The notes below the pieces were generated by a model. The model saw only the letters and a list, made by a program, of their open reading frames with translations, had not been told where the DNA came from and did no database searches. Positions 16,263 through 24,322 of a DNA stretch of 44,347 bases are shown here, piece by piece (position 1 is the first letter of the stretch; each line of letters begins with the position of its first letter). Source of the stretch: Methylorubrum rhodinum. GTDB taxonomy: Bacteria > Pseudomonadota > Alphaproteobacteria > Rhizobiales > Beijerinckiaceae. The DNA lies in assembly GCF_014199935.1 (NCBI RefSeq), contig NZ_JACHOP010000033.1:1-44347 (forward strand), written 5' to 3'. Position numbers and translations under genes: made by a program.

Positions 16263-16393
16263 GCCCCGGACGCTACGGGACCGGGCCGGGCCGGGTAAAG
16301 GGCGCGGCGGCCACAGGTTGGGGAGGGATGTGGGGCGCCGCGTCAACCCGCGGGCTGCAAGAAACCGATTCGAGAGAGACCTCCGTCCCTCCC

Positions 16394-16609
16394 TCAGATC
16401 AGCTGCATCACAATCAAGGCCGCCGTCAGCATCGGCGCGGCGGCGATCGCCACCGCCCAGGGCCAGGCCGGGACGGCGCGGGGGCGGCGGTTGTCGTTGG
16501 CGGCGCGCGGCGCGGTGCGGCGGGTCACCACGTAATGCGACAGCCGCACGGCCGTCGGCCCGGGTGGGGCGGGAAGCGCGGGGAGGGTCGAGTGGCGGCA
16601 GAGGGGCAT
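16394..16609 (-). CDS. Small single-span membrane protein with AANDNRR motif
   Basis: This 71-residue open frame ends with a hydrophobic span (about residues 46-70, PAWPWAVAIAAAPMLTAALI). It is preceded by RTAPRAANDNRRPR, a motif I recognise from many tiny alphaproteobacterial proteins of unknown role. The start is uncertain: no good ribosome site precedes the ATG, and an internal start nearer the motif is possible. It lies between xseA and the next membrane-anchored unknown. Confidence 0.5.
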   Translation of the reverse strand: MPLCRHSTLPALPAPPGPTAVRLSHYVVTRRTAPRAANDNRRPRAVPAWPWAVAIAAAPMLTAALIVMQLI

Positions 16610-16692
16610 GGCTTGCGTCAACGAGCGACCGGGCTCCGGCGTTCCGCCTCGCGCCCGCGGCTCGCACGGAAATCGACGCTTCACGCAAAAAA

Positions 16693-17409
16693 TCACCAGA
16701 GCGAGAATTCGGTGGCGAAATCCGTGCTGCGCAGCGGGCAGTTCGGGGCCGGGCAGGCTGCCGCGGGGGCGAGCCCGAGGGTGCCGTCGCCTTGCGTCTC
16801 GAAGCGCAGGCGCACGGGCGCGGCGTCCTCGCGGGCATAGGCGAGCCGCACCTCGAAGCGCACGGCGTCGAACTCGGTGCGGTCGGCGTAGACGATGAGG
16901 TCGCGGGAGACCGCCTCCCCCGGATTCAGCTCGGACGGCTCGCTCGGCAGGTCGGTGGCGCCGGAGAACAGCACGCCCTGGCGCAGGATCGGGACCTCGG
17001 TCGCGCTCTCGCGGACGTAGTCGCGGGCGGCGTCCACCGTGGCGGCCCGGTCGAGGCTCCGGCGGAATTCCGCCTCGCGGGCCGCCGCGTCCGGGCCTGG
17101 CGGCGCGAAGCGGGTGCGCAGGCCGATCACCGTGTAGGTGAGGCCGAGCACGCGCACCCCCGCATGGCCGACATTGGTGCGCGTCACCGTCGAGCGGATC
17201 GCGACATGGTGGTCGCGCTCGCCGACCCGGACGAGGTCGGTCTTGACCGTCACCGAGGGCGGCTCGAAGCCCGGCTTGATCCGGGCCTCGTAGATGAAGG
17301 TGTAGACGCCCCAGGCGCCGGCCCCGAGGATCGCCAGCGTCTGCACCAGGGTGTTGGCGCGGTCGAGGCCGAGCCGGGGCTTCGGCCGCTCGGACGGGGG
17401 TGCGGGCAT
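16693..17409 (-). CDS. Membrane-anchored protein of unknown function
   Basis: This 238-residue protein has AGGAGGAGG just before the ATG. A short basic cytoplasmic start and one hydrophobic segment (about residues 20-40, ANTLVQTLAILGAGAWGVYT) are followed by a mostly beta-type extracytoplasmic domain (VTVKTDLVRVGERDHHVAIRSTVTRTN in part, AGVRVLGLTYTVIGLRTRF). Three cysteines lie near the end. I do not recognise the family. It diverges from purD, so the two share a 100-base promoter region. Confidence 0.75.
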   Translation of the reverse strand: MPAPPSERPKPRLGLDRANTLVQTLAILGAGAWGVYTFIYEARIKPGFEPPSVTVKTDLVRVGERDHHVAIRSTVTRTNVGHAGVRVLGLTYTVIGLRTRFAPPGPDAAAREAEFRRSLDRAATVDAARDYVRESATEVPILRQGVLFSGATDLPSEPSELNPGEAVSRDLIVYADRTEFDAVRFEVRLAYAREDAAPVRLRFETQGDGTLGLAPAAACPAPNCPLRSTDFATEFSLW

Positions 17410-17509
17410 CGAGCCTCCTCCTTCTCGGCCACAAGCGCCGGCGACCGCCTTCGCGTTCCCGCGCGATGGCTCTTCCCCCGGGCGGCGATTTTTGGGAAGG
17501 GGTGGGACC

Positions 17510-18814
17510 ATGAGCCAGACCCCTCTCAACATCCTGCTCGTCGGCTCCGGCGGGCGCGAGCACGCCCTGGCTTGGGCGATCGCGAAGTCGCCCCTGTGCC
17601 AGAGGCTTTTCGTGGCTCCCGGCAATCCCGGCACGGCCCGGCACGGCGAGAACCGCCCGGACCTTCAGGTGGCCGACCACGCCGCCGTCGTGCGGTTCTG
17701 CGAGGCGGAAAAGATCGGGCTCGTGGTGGTCGGGCCGGAGGCGCCGCTGGTGGCCGGGCTCGTGGACGACCTCCAGGCCGCGGGCATCCCGGCCTTCGGG
17801 CCGACGAAGGCCGCGGCGCAGCTCGAAGGCTCCAAGGGCTTCACCAAGGACCTGTGCGCCGAGCGCTCGATCCCCACCGCGGCCTTCGCCCGCTTCACCG
17901 ATCTCGAGCCGGCGCTCGCCTACCTGCGCGAGCAGGGCGCGCCGATCGTCGTCAAGGCCGACGGGCTCGCCGCCGGCAAGGGCGTGACGGTGGCCGAGAC
18001 GCTGGAACAGGCCGAGGCGGCCGTGCGGGCGATCCTGGGTGACGCGGGCGGCGCCCTCGTCATCGAGGAATGCCTGTTCGGCGAGGAGGCGAGTTTTTTC
18101 GCGCTCTGCGACGGCACCCGCGCGATCCCGCTGGGCACCGCGCAGGACCACAAGCGCGTCCATGACGGCGACCGCGGCCCCAACACCGGCGGCATGGGCG
18201 CCTATTCCCCCGCCGCGATCGTCACGCCCGAGATCGAGCGCACCGTGATGGAGGCGATCATCGCCCCGACGCTTCGCGGCATGGCCGAGCGCGGCACGCC
18301 GTTCTCAGGCATCCTCTATGCCGGACTGATGCTGACGGAGGCCGGTCCCAAGCTCATAGAGTACAACACCCGCTTCGGCGATCCCGAGGCGCAGGTGCTG
18401 ATGCCGCGCCTCACCGGCGACCTCGTGCCGGCGCTGCTCGCCGCCGCCCAGGGCGACCTCTCCGGCGTGACGATCGGCTTCGATCCGGCCCGCGCGGCGC
18501 TCACCGTGGTGATGGCGGCGCAGGGCTATCCCGGCCCGGTCACCCGCGGCTCCGAGATCCGCGGCGTCGAGGCGGCGGAGGCCGAGGGCGGCGCCATCGT
18601 GTTCCAGGCCGGCACCCGCCGCGACGGCGACCGGCTGCTGTCCGATGGCGGGCGCGTCCTCGCGGTGACCGCGCTCGGCGCCAGCGTCGGGCAGGCGCAA
18701 GGCCGCGCCTACGCGGCGCTGGACCGGATCGACTGGCCGGAGGGCTTCTGCCGCCGCGACATCGGCGGACGGGCGGTCGCCCGCGAGGCCGCGGCCGAGA
18801 CCCTGTCCGACTGA
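17510..18814 (+). CDS. purD: Phosphoribosylamine-glycine ligase (GAR synthetase)
   Basis: This 434-residue ATP-grasp enzyme catalyses the second step of purine synthesis: phosphoribosylamine + glycine + ATP to GAR. Landmarks are ILLVGSGGREHALAW at the N-terminus, GPEAPLVAGLVDDL, the ATP-grasp core VVKADGLAAGKGVTVAET, HKRVHDGDRGPNTGGMGAYSP, and the metal-site region LIEYNTRFGDPEAQVLMPRL. The GAAGGGGTGG ribosome site supports the start. The TGA overlaps the ATG of tadA by one base, so the two genes are translationally linked. Confidence 0.97.
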   Translation: MSQTPLNILLVGSGGREHALAWAIAKSPLCQRLFVAPGNPGTARHGENRPDLQVADHAAVVRFCEAEKIGLVVVGPEAPLVAGLVDDLQAAGIPAFGPTKAAAQLEGSKGFTKDLCAERSIPTAAFARFTDLEPALAYLREQGAPIVVKADGLAAGKGVTVAETLEQAEAAVRAILGDAGGALVIEECLFGEEASFFALCDGTRAIPLGTAQDHKRVHDGDRGPNTGGMGAYSPAAIVTPEIERTVMEAIIAPTLRGMAERGTPFSGILYAGLMLTEAGPKLIEYNTRFGDPEAQVLMPRLTGDLVPALLAAAQGDLSGVTIGFDPARAALTVVMAAQGYPGPVTRGSEIRGVEAAEAEGGAIVFQAGTRRDGDRLLSDGGRVLAVTALGASVGQAQGRAYAALDRIDWPEGFCRRDIGGRAVAREAAAETLSD

Positions 18815-19254
18815 TGGACCCGTTCGACCTCGCCTTCGCCGCCGCCCGCGAGGCGGCGGGGCTCGGCGAGGTGCCGGTCGGCGCGGCCGTGGTCCGCGAC
18901 GGCACGGTGCTGGCGGTGGCCGGCAACCGCCCCCGCGCGCTGCACGACCCGACGGCGCATGCCGAGATCCTGGCGATCCGCGCCGCCTGCGCCGCGGTTC
19001 GCGACGAGCGGCTGACGGGCTGCGACCTCTACGTGACGCTGGAGCCCTGCCCGATGTGCGCGGGCGCGATCTCGTTCGCCCGCATCCGCCGCCTCTACTA
19101 CGCGGCGAGCGACCCCAAGGGCGGCGGCGTCGAGCACGGCCCGCGGGTGTTCAACCAGCCGACCTGCCATCACGCCCCGGAGGTCTATTCGGGGTTTCGC
19201 GCGGGCGAGGCGGCGGCCCTGCTGCGCGGCTTCTTCGAAGGGCGGCGGAGCTGA
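18814..19254 (+). CDS. tadA: tRNA adenosine(34) deaminase
   Basis: This 146-residue zinc deaminase has the catalytic motifs H49-A-E51 (AHAEILAIRAA) and PCPMC (Cys79, Cys82; TLEPCPMCAGAISFARIRRLYYAA in part). It converts A34 to inosine in tRNA-Arg(ACG), whose gene lies at 3229 in this window. Residues N38 and the YYAASDPKGGGVEHG segment fit TadA better than guanine or cytosine deaminases. It is cotranscribed with purD. Confidence 0.92.
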   Translation: MDPFDLAFAAAREAAGLGEVPVGAAVVRDGTVLAVAGNRPRALHDPTAHAEILAIRAACAAVRDERLTGCDLYVTLEPCPMCAGAISFARIRRLYYAASDPKGGGVEHGPRVFNQPTCHHAPEVYSGFRAGEAAALLRGFFEGRRS

Positions 19255-19505
19255 TCCGGGTCCGGTCCGCCGGAGGATCGGCAAGCAGGGCATAGCCGGA
19301 CGCCGCCGCGCCGATGCGGCCCGGCATCGGCGCCCCATGCGGCGGGACGAACCGGGGCGCCGTCCCGCAGGACGCGTCGGGTGCCCGGATGCGCCGGCCG
19401 GTGCATCGGTGCAACACCGCCTTTTTCAGTAATCGATTCACGTGTTCGTTATGGAAAAATCAATTCGAAACGATTTAAGGATCAGTCTTTCAGGTGGGGG
19501 ATTCC

Positions 19506-19724
19506 ATGGTAAGGGCAACGCTGGCCGATATCGCTGCGTGCTTCAAGCTCATTCTCGGTCGAGAACCGACCCCGGAAGAGATCGGCATCCATACGAAAGC
19601 GCATCTCGGCAACGATCTAGCCGACGTGCTGAAGAGCTACTTGGAATCCGACGAGTTCCGCAGTCGAAACATCGTACAGATCATCAGGCCGCAGCCCGAC
19701 AGGATGTGGACCCTCACCTATTAG
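19506..19724 (+). CDS. Small stand-alone protein of LGREP-type domain
   Basis: This 72-residue protein has GGTGGGGGA before its ATG. Its core, DIAACFKLILGREPTPEEI followed by LADVLKSYLESDEFRSRN, matches the pattern (LLGREP...SxEFRxR) found, as I recall, at the N-terminus of FkbM-type methyltransferases and in DUF4214-like repeats. Here it is alone, with no enzyme domain behind it. The sequence just upstream (19420-19500) is AT-richer than its surroundings. The function is unknown; it may be a regulatory or partner domain. Confidence 0.65.
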   Translation: MVRATLADIAACFKLILGREPTPEEIGIHTKAHLGNDLADVLKSYLESDEFRSRNIVQIIRPQPDRMWTLTY

Positions 19725-19982
19725 AGCAGGTCCGACGGCGTGGATGCCGGTCGGTTGAGAGGGGGGACGTCACGAAGAATGCAGGGACGGGGCGATCCGC
19801 CCGGATCCGGCGCCGGATCGGGGGCGCCGGTCGTGTGACTGGGCGACCGCCCCTGACGACCGGACGCGCTTGACGCGACGCGCTCTTCGGCCGAAAACTT
19901 CATTTGTTAATTTCGATCGGGGTCGAGCCTGTGCGATATGCGTCTGTGAGCCGTCCCGTGGCCGCGGCCCCGGTGACGGGCG

Positions 19983-20011
19983 CGCCGTCGTGACCGATCG
20001 TGACGACGGCG
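19983..20011. ncRNA. Hairpin, 9-bp perfect stem
   Basis: CGCCGTCGT (19983-19991) and ACGACGGCG (20003-20011) enclose 11 bases. It is one of two strong stems in the gene-less stretch and a possible part of a structured RNA. Confidence 0.25.
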
Positions 20012-20084
20012 TTTCCGGTCTGTCGAACTGTCCGAGGTGCGTGAGGGCGGCGCGCGAACCGGCGCGGCGAACGGCCCGTCAAGA

Positions 20085-20125
20085 GCATCGGCCCGAAAGG
20101 TGGCCGCCGGCTTTCGGGCCGATGC
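20085..20125. ncRNA. Hairpin, 15-bp perfect stem
   Basis: GCATCGGCCCGAAAG (20085-20099) is exactly complementary to CTTTCGGGCCGATGC (20111-20125), with an 11-base loop. No T-tract follows on either side. A perfect stem of this length in non-coding DNA is unusual and could belong to a small RNA or a repeat element. Confidence 0.3.
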
Positions 20126-20252
20126 GGCACGGGAAACCGGCGCATCGTCCTGGACCCGGGATCCTGGACGGTCCGCTATATCGTTGTGTCGTCAAGATTT
20201 TCATCCGCGGTGTCGGGTTTCCTTCCGGCGCGCCCTGCCCTAAGTCCCTCCC

Positions 20253-20495
20253 ATGCCTCGCCTCGTGACCTACACGATCAGCGACCGGGAGGACGGGCGG
20301 TTCGACGTGACCGCCACCATCGAGCCCGACAAGGTTTTCCGGCGCAGCGGCCTCGCCACCTTGGCCGAGGCCGAAGAGTGGGTGGACGGCCTGCGCGTGC
20401 TGATGGCCGCGCTCGGCGCTCCCGTCGCGCAGAAATCGCCCGACGAGCCGGTCGCGGCGGCCCGGACCACCCCTGCCCGCCGCGGAGCCCGCTGA
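20253..20495 (+). CDS. Conserved-looking small protein, unknown function
   Basis: This 80-residue protein begins MPRLVTYTISDREDGRFDVTATIEPDKVF, written here as VTYTISDREDGRFDV then ATIEPDKVFRRSGLATLAEAEEWVDGLRVLM. It looks like a small beta-sheet plus helix, followed by a disordered Ala/Pro/Arg tail. It has strong GC-rich codon bias typical of a real gene here. No family is recognised. It lies 226 bases before the regulator gene on the same strand. Confidence 0.65.
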   Translation: MPRLVTYTISDREDGRFDVTATIEPDKVFRRSGLATLAEAEEWVDGLRVLMAALGAPVAQKSPDEPVAAARTTPARRGAR

Positions 20496-20691
20496 GGCCG
20501 ACCGATCCCGGATCGGCGCGGGGTCGGCCGCGACCGGGGCCGCCCGTCCAAGTCCTGCGGCGGCGGGATCGAACGCGCCCCCTGTGCCGCTCCGCCGGGT
20601 CGACGGGACCACCCCGCGAAGACGTCTGGTGAAGACGCGTCGGAAGGGGCATCGCCGACCCGCGACAGGTCGGCGGGTTTCAGGGTATCTG

Positions 20692-20706
20692 GTTGTCTGC
20701 GACAAC
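20692..20706 (+). promoter_or_regulatory. Dyad overlapping the regulator's translation start region
   Basis: GTTGTC-TGC-GACAAC is a perfect 15-base inverted repeat ending 15 bases before the ATG at 20722 and abutting the CTGGAG ribosome site. It could be an autoregulatory operator or a translational hairpin. Confidence 0.35.
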
Positions 20707-20721
20707 TGGAGACCCGCCCAT

Positions 20722-21765
20722 ATGAACGTCGTTGCCGGTAGGGAATCCCTTGCCGTCGCCTTCAAGCTCGGCGGGACGGTGCGGATCGGCGCGAAGGCGT
20801 TCGAGGTGGGCGACCTGATGGTGATGCTCGAGGCGATCCGGCGGACGGGTTCGATCAAGGGCTTCGCCGAAACCCTCGGCCTGTCCTACCGCGCGGCCTG
20901 GAACCGGTTGCAGGCCTGCGAGACGGCGCTCGGCCGACCGATCGTGCGCAAGACCCAAGGCCAGGGCTCGGAACTCACCGAGTTCGGGACCACGCTCGCG
21001 GAGGCCTTCGCCTCGGCCGCCTCGGGCGTCGGCGCGAGCCTCGAGCGCGAGACCCGCGCCATCGAGCACCGCCTGCGCCGCCTGCTCACCGGCCAAGCCG
21101 GCGCGCTGGCGCTCGCGGCGAGCCACGACCCGCTGCTGCTCGACGTGCTGCACGCGATTCCGCCCGAGCACGGGGAGATCCGGCTGTCGGTGATGGGAAG
21201 CAGCGCGGCGGTGCGGCTGCTGCTCGCGGGCGGGATCGACGTCGCGGGCTTCCATTGCGGCGCGCTCTCCCCCGAGCAGGCGGAGGCGCCCTTCTCCGGC
21301 GTCAACGCAGCCGCCGGGTTCGCGGTGCATCCCCTGTTCGAGCGCGAGCAGGGGCTTCTCCTCGCCCCCGGCAACCCGCTCGGCATCCGCACCCTGGCCG
21401 ACCTGACGGCCGGGGGCGTGCGCTACGTGAACCGCCAGCCGGGATCGGGCACGCGGCTCTGGTTCGACCGCATGCTCGCGGAGGCCGGCCTCGCACCGGC
21501 CCGGATCCGCGGCTACGAGGTCGAGGAGTTCACCCATCAGGCGGTCGCGGCCATGATCGCCTGCGGCGCGGCCGATGTCGGGCTCGGCGTGCGGGCCGCG
21601 GCCGACCGGCTCGGCCTCGACTTCCTGTCGGTCGGCTGGGAGCGGTACTACCTCGCCGCGAGCCGGACGCTCGCCGCCCCGGTCTTCGACGAGTTGATCG
21701 CCGCCGTCGGAGCGCGCGCCGCGGACATCCCCGGCTACCGCCTCGCAGAGACGGACATGCACTGA
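20722..21765 (+). CDS. ModE-type HTH regulator with periplasmic-binding-like sensor domain
   Basis: This 347-residue one-component regulator has an N-terminal ModE-like winged helix (FEVGDLMVMLEAIRRTGSIKGFAETLGLSYRAAWNRL in part, VRKTQGQGSELTEFG). From about residue 125 it has a PBP-like ligand domain (LALAASHDPLLLDVLHAI, HPLFEREQGLLLAPGNPLGI, VRYVNRQPGSGTRLWFDRML). Relatives with this layout sense oxyanions such as molybdate or other small ligands; the ligand here is unknown. The first gene of the permease operon begins 160 bases downstream, with a dyad and promoter between. This suggests that the regulator controls that operon. Confidence 0.85.
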   Translation: MNVVAGRESLAVAFKLGGTVRIGAKAFEVGDLMVMLEAIRRTGSIKGFAETLGLSYRAAWNRLQACETALGRPIVRKTQGQGSELTEFGTTLAEAFASAASGVGASLERETRAIEHRLRRLLTGQAGALALAASHDPLLLDVLHAIPPEHGEIRLSVMGSSAAVRLLLAGGIDVAGFHCGALSPEQAEAPFSGVNAAAGFAVHPLFEREQGLLLAPGNPLGIRTLADLTAGGVRYVNRQPGSGTRLWFDRMLAEAGLAPARIRGYEVEEFTHQAVAAMIACGAADVGLGVRAAADRLGLDFLSVGWERYYLAASRTLAAPVFDELIAAVGARAADIPGYRLAETDMH

Positions 21766-21813
21766 GCCCTTTCCGGTCGCCGCTCCCCGAACGCGGACGA
21801 CTGGAACAATTTC

Positions 21814-21876
21814 GCGCATTTGCCGCAGGAATGCGCAACTTCGTGCTTGACGCGCGTCCGGGCCGGCGGGATATTT
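21814..21876 (+). promoter_or_regulatory. Promoter with upstream dyad for the permease operon
   Basis: TTGACG (21847-21852) is followed after 18 bases by ATATTT (21871-21876), a good vegetative promoter for this GC content. Ten bases before the -35 lies a perfect dyad, GCGCATT (21814-21820), nine bases, AATGCGC (21830-21836). That is an activator-type position for the regulator encoded just upstream. Confidence 0.5.
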
Positions 21877-21925
21877 CTCGATAAGAAAGGTCAATTCCTT
21901 TCAAGAACCATCTGGGAGGTGCGCC

Positions 21926-22219
21926 GTGCAGGATCCGCGGGTCTCCGCCATGTTCGGCCGCGACAGGGCGGCGGCGATCCTGGCCGTCGTCGTCGTCTGG
22001 CTGGTCTACGCCTTCACCTTCTGGACCATGCGGGACGCCATCGCGGCCGCCGGCCTCACGGGGCTGATGGTCGGTGTGGGCCTCTGCGTCGTGCTCCTCA
22101 ACACCGCCGCGGTCGCCGCGATGATCCGCCATTACGGCGAGGACCGCGCCGCGATCTACGGGATGGACCTGTACTATCTCGATCAGCTGCGGGCCCTGCG
22201 CCGCAAGGGCGAGGTCTGA
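21926..22219 (+). CDS. Small two-span membrane protein, permease operon
   Basis: This 97-residue protein starts at GTG with GGGAGGTG upstream. It has two hydrophobic spans (about residues 16-34, AAILAVVVVWLVYAFTFW, and 42-65, LTGLMVGVGLCVVLLNTAAV) and a charged C-terminal tail (YYLDQLRALRRKGEV). I do not recognise the family. It is the first gene of an operon in which the next gene begins two bases after its stop. A role as accessory subunit of the permease is inference from position. Confidence 0.75.
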   Translation: MQDPRVSAMFGRDRAAAILAVVVVWLVYAFTFWTMRDAIAAAGLTGLMVGVGLCVVLLNTAAVAAMIRHYGEDRAAIYGMDLYYLDQLRALRRKGEV

Positions 22220-22221
22220 CC

Positions 22222-22641
22222 ATGGCCGATTCTCCCGCTCGCAAGCCCCAAGGTCGTACCCCCTACGAGCCGCCGGCCCAGTCGGTCGCCGGGCAGATCT
22301 TCGACGCGCTGCTGATGCTGGTGCTCGTGGTCATCACCCTCTACCTGCCGCTGCTGCTCAAGCTCGCGGGCGGGGGCACCACCACCAGGACCGTCGAGAA
22401 CCCGACCTGGGAATCGCTCGGCCAGAACGCCGTGATGGCGGCGCAGTGGGAGAAGCTGGACTTCACCCCCGAGAAGGCCGCGACGATCATCGGCACGCGC
22501 TTCGACTACGCCTTCAACTGGGGCGCGATGGCGTTCACCGCGCTCATCATCGTCGGCTATTTCGTGTTCCTGTTCCGCACCTCGGACAAGCAGTACCGCG
22601 ACGTCATCGCCGAGCGGTTCGACGGGCCGCCGCGCCCCTGA
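22222..22641 (+). CDS. Two-span membrane protein, permease operon
   Basis: This 139-residue protein has one span at about residues 27-49 (IFDALLMLVLVVITLYLPLLL) and another at about 94-115 (WGAMAFTALIIVGYFVFLF). A loop of about 45 residues between them (NPTWESLGQNAVMAAQWEKL...TIIGTRFDYAFN) is probably on the outer face. The N- and C-termini are polar. It is unknown to me by family. It is tightly spaced between the 97-residue and 56-residue proteins. Confidence 0.75.
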   Translation: MADSPARKPQGRTPYEPPAQSVAGQIFDALLMLVLVVITLYLPLLLKLAGGGTTTRTVENPTWESLGQNAVMAAQWEKLDFTPEKAATIIGTRFDYAFNWGAMAFTALIIVGYFVFLFRTSDKQYRDVIAERFDGPPRP

Positions 22642-22717
22642 GGTGGCCGGCGGCCGAGGCCGCCCGACCCCTTTCTCCGAATCCTTTCAAAGACTGCGAA
22701 AGCCGGGGGACCCTGCC

Positions 22718-22888
22718 ATGGTGGCCGTGATGAACTGGGGCGCCTGGGCGGTCGCGGCCGTCCTCGCCCTGTGGATGGGCATCGACCTCTGGCGCACCAA
22801 CCGCGCCTACGACGAGAGCTTCCTGCTCTCCTCGGAGGAGGGCGAGATCGTGGATTCGGACGTCGGCGAGACGGCGGCGAGGTCGTGA
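22718..22888 (+). CDS. Tiny single-span membrane protein, permease operon
   Basis: This 56-residue protein has one transmembrane helix (about residues 6-24, NWGAWAVAAVLALWMGIDLW) and an acidic Ser/Glu/Asp tail (FLLSSEEGEIVDSDVGE). The stop codon overlaps the ATG of the permease (ATGA), so its translation is coupled to the permease. Size, topology and coupling resemble small regulatory subunits of transporters. No homologous family is known to me. Confidence 0.7.
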   Translation: MVAVMNWGAWAVAAVLALWMGIDLWRTNRAYDESFLLSSEEGEIVDSDVGETAARS

Positions 22889-24318
22889 TGACGAGCACCC
22901 TGCAACCCGCCACCACGCCGCCGGCCCCCGCCGCCGCCGCGGCCCCTCCGGCCAAGCGGATCGCGCTTCTGCGCGTGCTGGGCCCCGGCCATGTCTGGGC
23001 GCTCGGCGTCGGCATCGTGCTGGTCGGCGAGTTCATGGGCTGGAACTTCGCCGTCGGAAAGGGCGGGCCGATCGCGGCGCTCGCCGCCTGCTGGCTCGCC
23101 GGCATCCTCTACACCTGCGTCGCGATGATCGATTCCGAGATCACCTCGACGGTCGCCGCCGCCGGCGGGCAATACGCCCAGGCCAAGCACATCATCGGGC
23201 CGCTGGCCGCCTTCAACGTCGGCCTCTACCTCGTCATGGCCTACACCATGCTGGAGGTGTCGAACGCCATCGTCACCGGCGACCTGATCGAGGCCTTCGC
23301 CCACAGCCTGCAGCTGGAGGGCACGGTCGACAAGCGCGCCTTCATGGTGCTGACCGTGGTGGCGCTCGCCTTCCTCAACTATCGCGGCGTGCTGGCGACG
23401 CTCACCCTCAACCTCGTCATCACCGCCGCGGCGTTTGCCGCGATCGTCGTGCTGTTCGTGGCCAGCGAGCCCTGGGCGCCGGGCGCGGTGCTCCAGCACG
23501 AGAGCCTGCTCGTCGGCCTGCCCTACGGGTCGCTGGGCATCCTCGCGGCGATGCATTTCGGGCTGTGGTTCTACCTCGGCATCGAGGGCACGACCCAGGC
23601 CGCCGAAGAAGTGCGCTCGCCCGCCCGCGCGCTGCCGCTCGGCACCATGACCGGCATGATGACCCTGCTGATCGCCGCCACCCTCACGTGGTACGTCTCC
23701 ACCGGCCTGATGCCGTGGGAGTATCTCGGCCAGGCCGTCACCCCGCTCTACGACGCGGCGCGGCTGACCGGCAGCCGCTGGCTGGAGCTGTTCCTGTTCC
23801 TCGGCACGCTGTTCGCGACGGTGGCCTCGGCCAACGGCTGCATCAACGACGCCTCGCGCGCATGGTTCGCCATGGGCCGCGACCGCTACATGCCGGTCTG
23901 GTTCGGGGCGGTGCATCCGACCTACCGCACCCCCTACCGGGCGATCGTGTTCTTCGTGCCGATCGCGATCCTGTTCGCGATCTCGACGCCGCTGGATCAG
24001 ACCATCACGCTCTCGATCCTATCGGGGCTGCTCGGGTACACCCTGATGGCGATCTCGATCGTGCTGTTCCGCCGCAAGTGGCCGCTCGGCTCGATCCAGC
24101 GGGGCTACGTCCACCCGCTGCACCCGCTGCCGGCGATCCTGCTGCTGTGCCTCTGCACCGTCACCTACCTCGCGGTCTTCTTGGGCTACGGCACGCAACT
24201 GCTCGCCATGATGGCCTTCTACATCGCGGCCTCCGCCTGGTTCGTGCTGCACCGCTACAAGTATGTCCGCCGCGGCGAGCAGTTCACGATGCCCTGGCCC
24301 AAGCCCAAGGGATACTGA
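22888..24318 (+). CDS. APC-superfamily amino acid/amine permease
   Basis: This 476-residue inner-membrane protein has about 12 spans and the APC fold. Near the start, LGPGHVWALGVGIVLVGEFMGWNFAVGKGG matches the ethanolamine/amino acid permease pattern (seen here as GVGIVLVGEFMGWN). Later segments include LGIEGTTQAAEEVRSPARALP and TVASANGCINDASRAWFAMG. An Ala/Pro-rich N-terminal tail of about 22 residues precedes the fold. It is the fourth gene of an operon of small membrane proteins. The substrate is not determined; an amine such as ethanolamine is the nearest guess. Confidence 0.85.
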   Translation: MTSTLQPATTPPAPAAAAAPPAKRIALLRVLGPGHVWALGVGIVLVGEFMGWNFAVGKGGPIAALAACWLAGILYTCVAMIDSEITSTVAAAGGQYAQAKHIIGPLAAFNVGLYLVMAYTMLEVSNAIVTGDLIEAFAHSLQLEGTVDKRAFMVLTVVALAFLNYRGVLATLTLNLVITAAAFAAIVVLFVASEPWAPGAVLQHESLLVGLPYGSLGILAAMHFGLWFYLGIEGTTQAAEEVRSPARALPLGTMTGMMTLLIAATLTWYVSTGLMPWEYLGQAVTPLYDAARLTGSRWLELFLFLGTLFATVASANGCINDASRAWFAMGRDRYMPVWFGAVHPTYRTPYRAIVFFVPIAILFAISTPLDQTITLSILSGLLGYTLMAISIVLFRRKWPLGSIQRGYVHPLHPLPAILLLCLCTVTYLAVFLGYGTQLLAMMAFYIAASAWFVLHRYKYVRRGEQFTMPWPKPKGY

Positions 24319-24322
24319 GCCG

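Larger units (their letters stand above)
19725..20252. other. Gene-less stretch with several strong dyads
   Basis: No convincing gene on either strand over 528 bases. It contains a 16-base palindrome (GATCCGGCGCCGGATC, 19804-19819), a 9-bp stem (19983-20011) and a 15-bp perfect stem (20085-20125), the last two listed separately. No T-tract follows any of them, so they are not ordinary terminators. Confidence 0.6.

Noticed and set aside
19983..20125. Hairpins as Rho-independent terminators
   Set aside because: No T-tract follows on either strand and no gene end lies close by.
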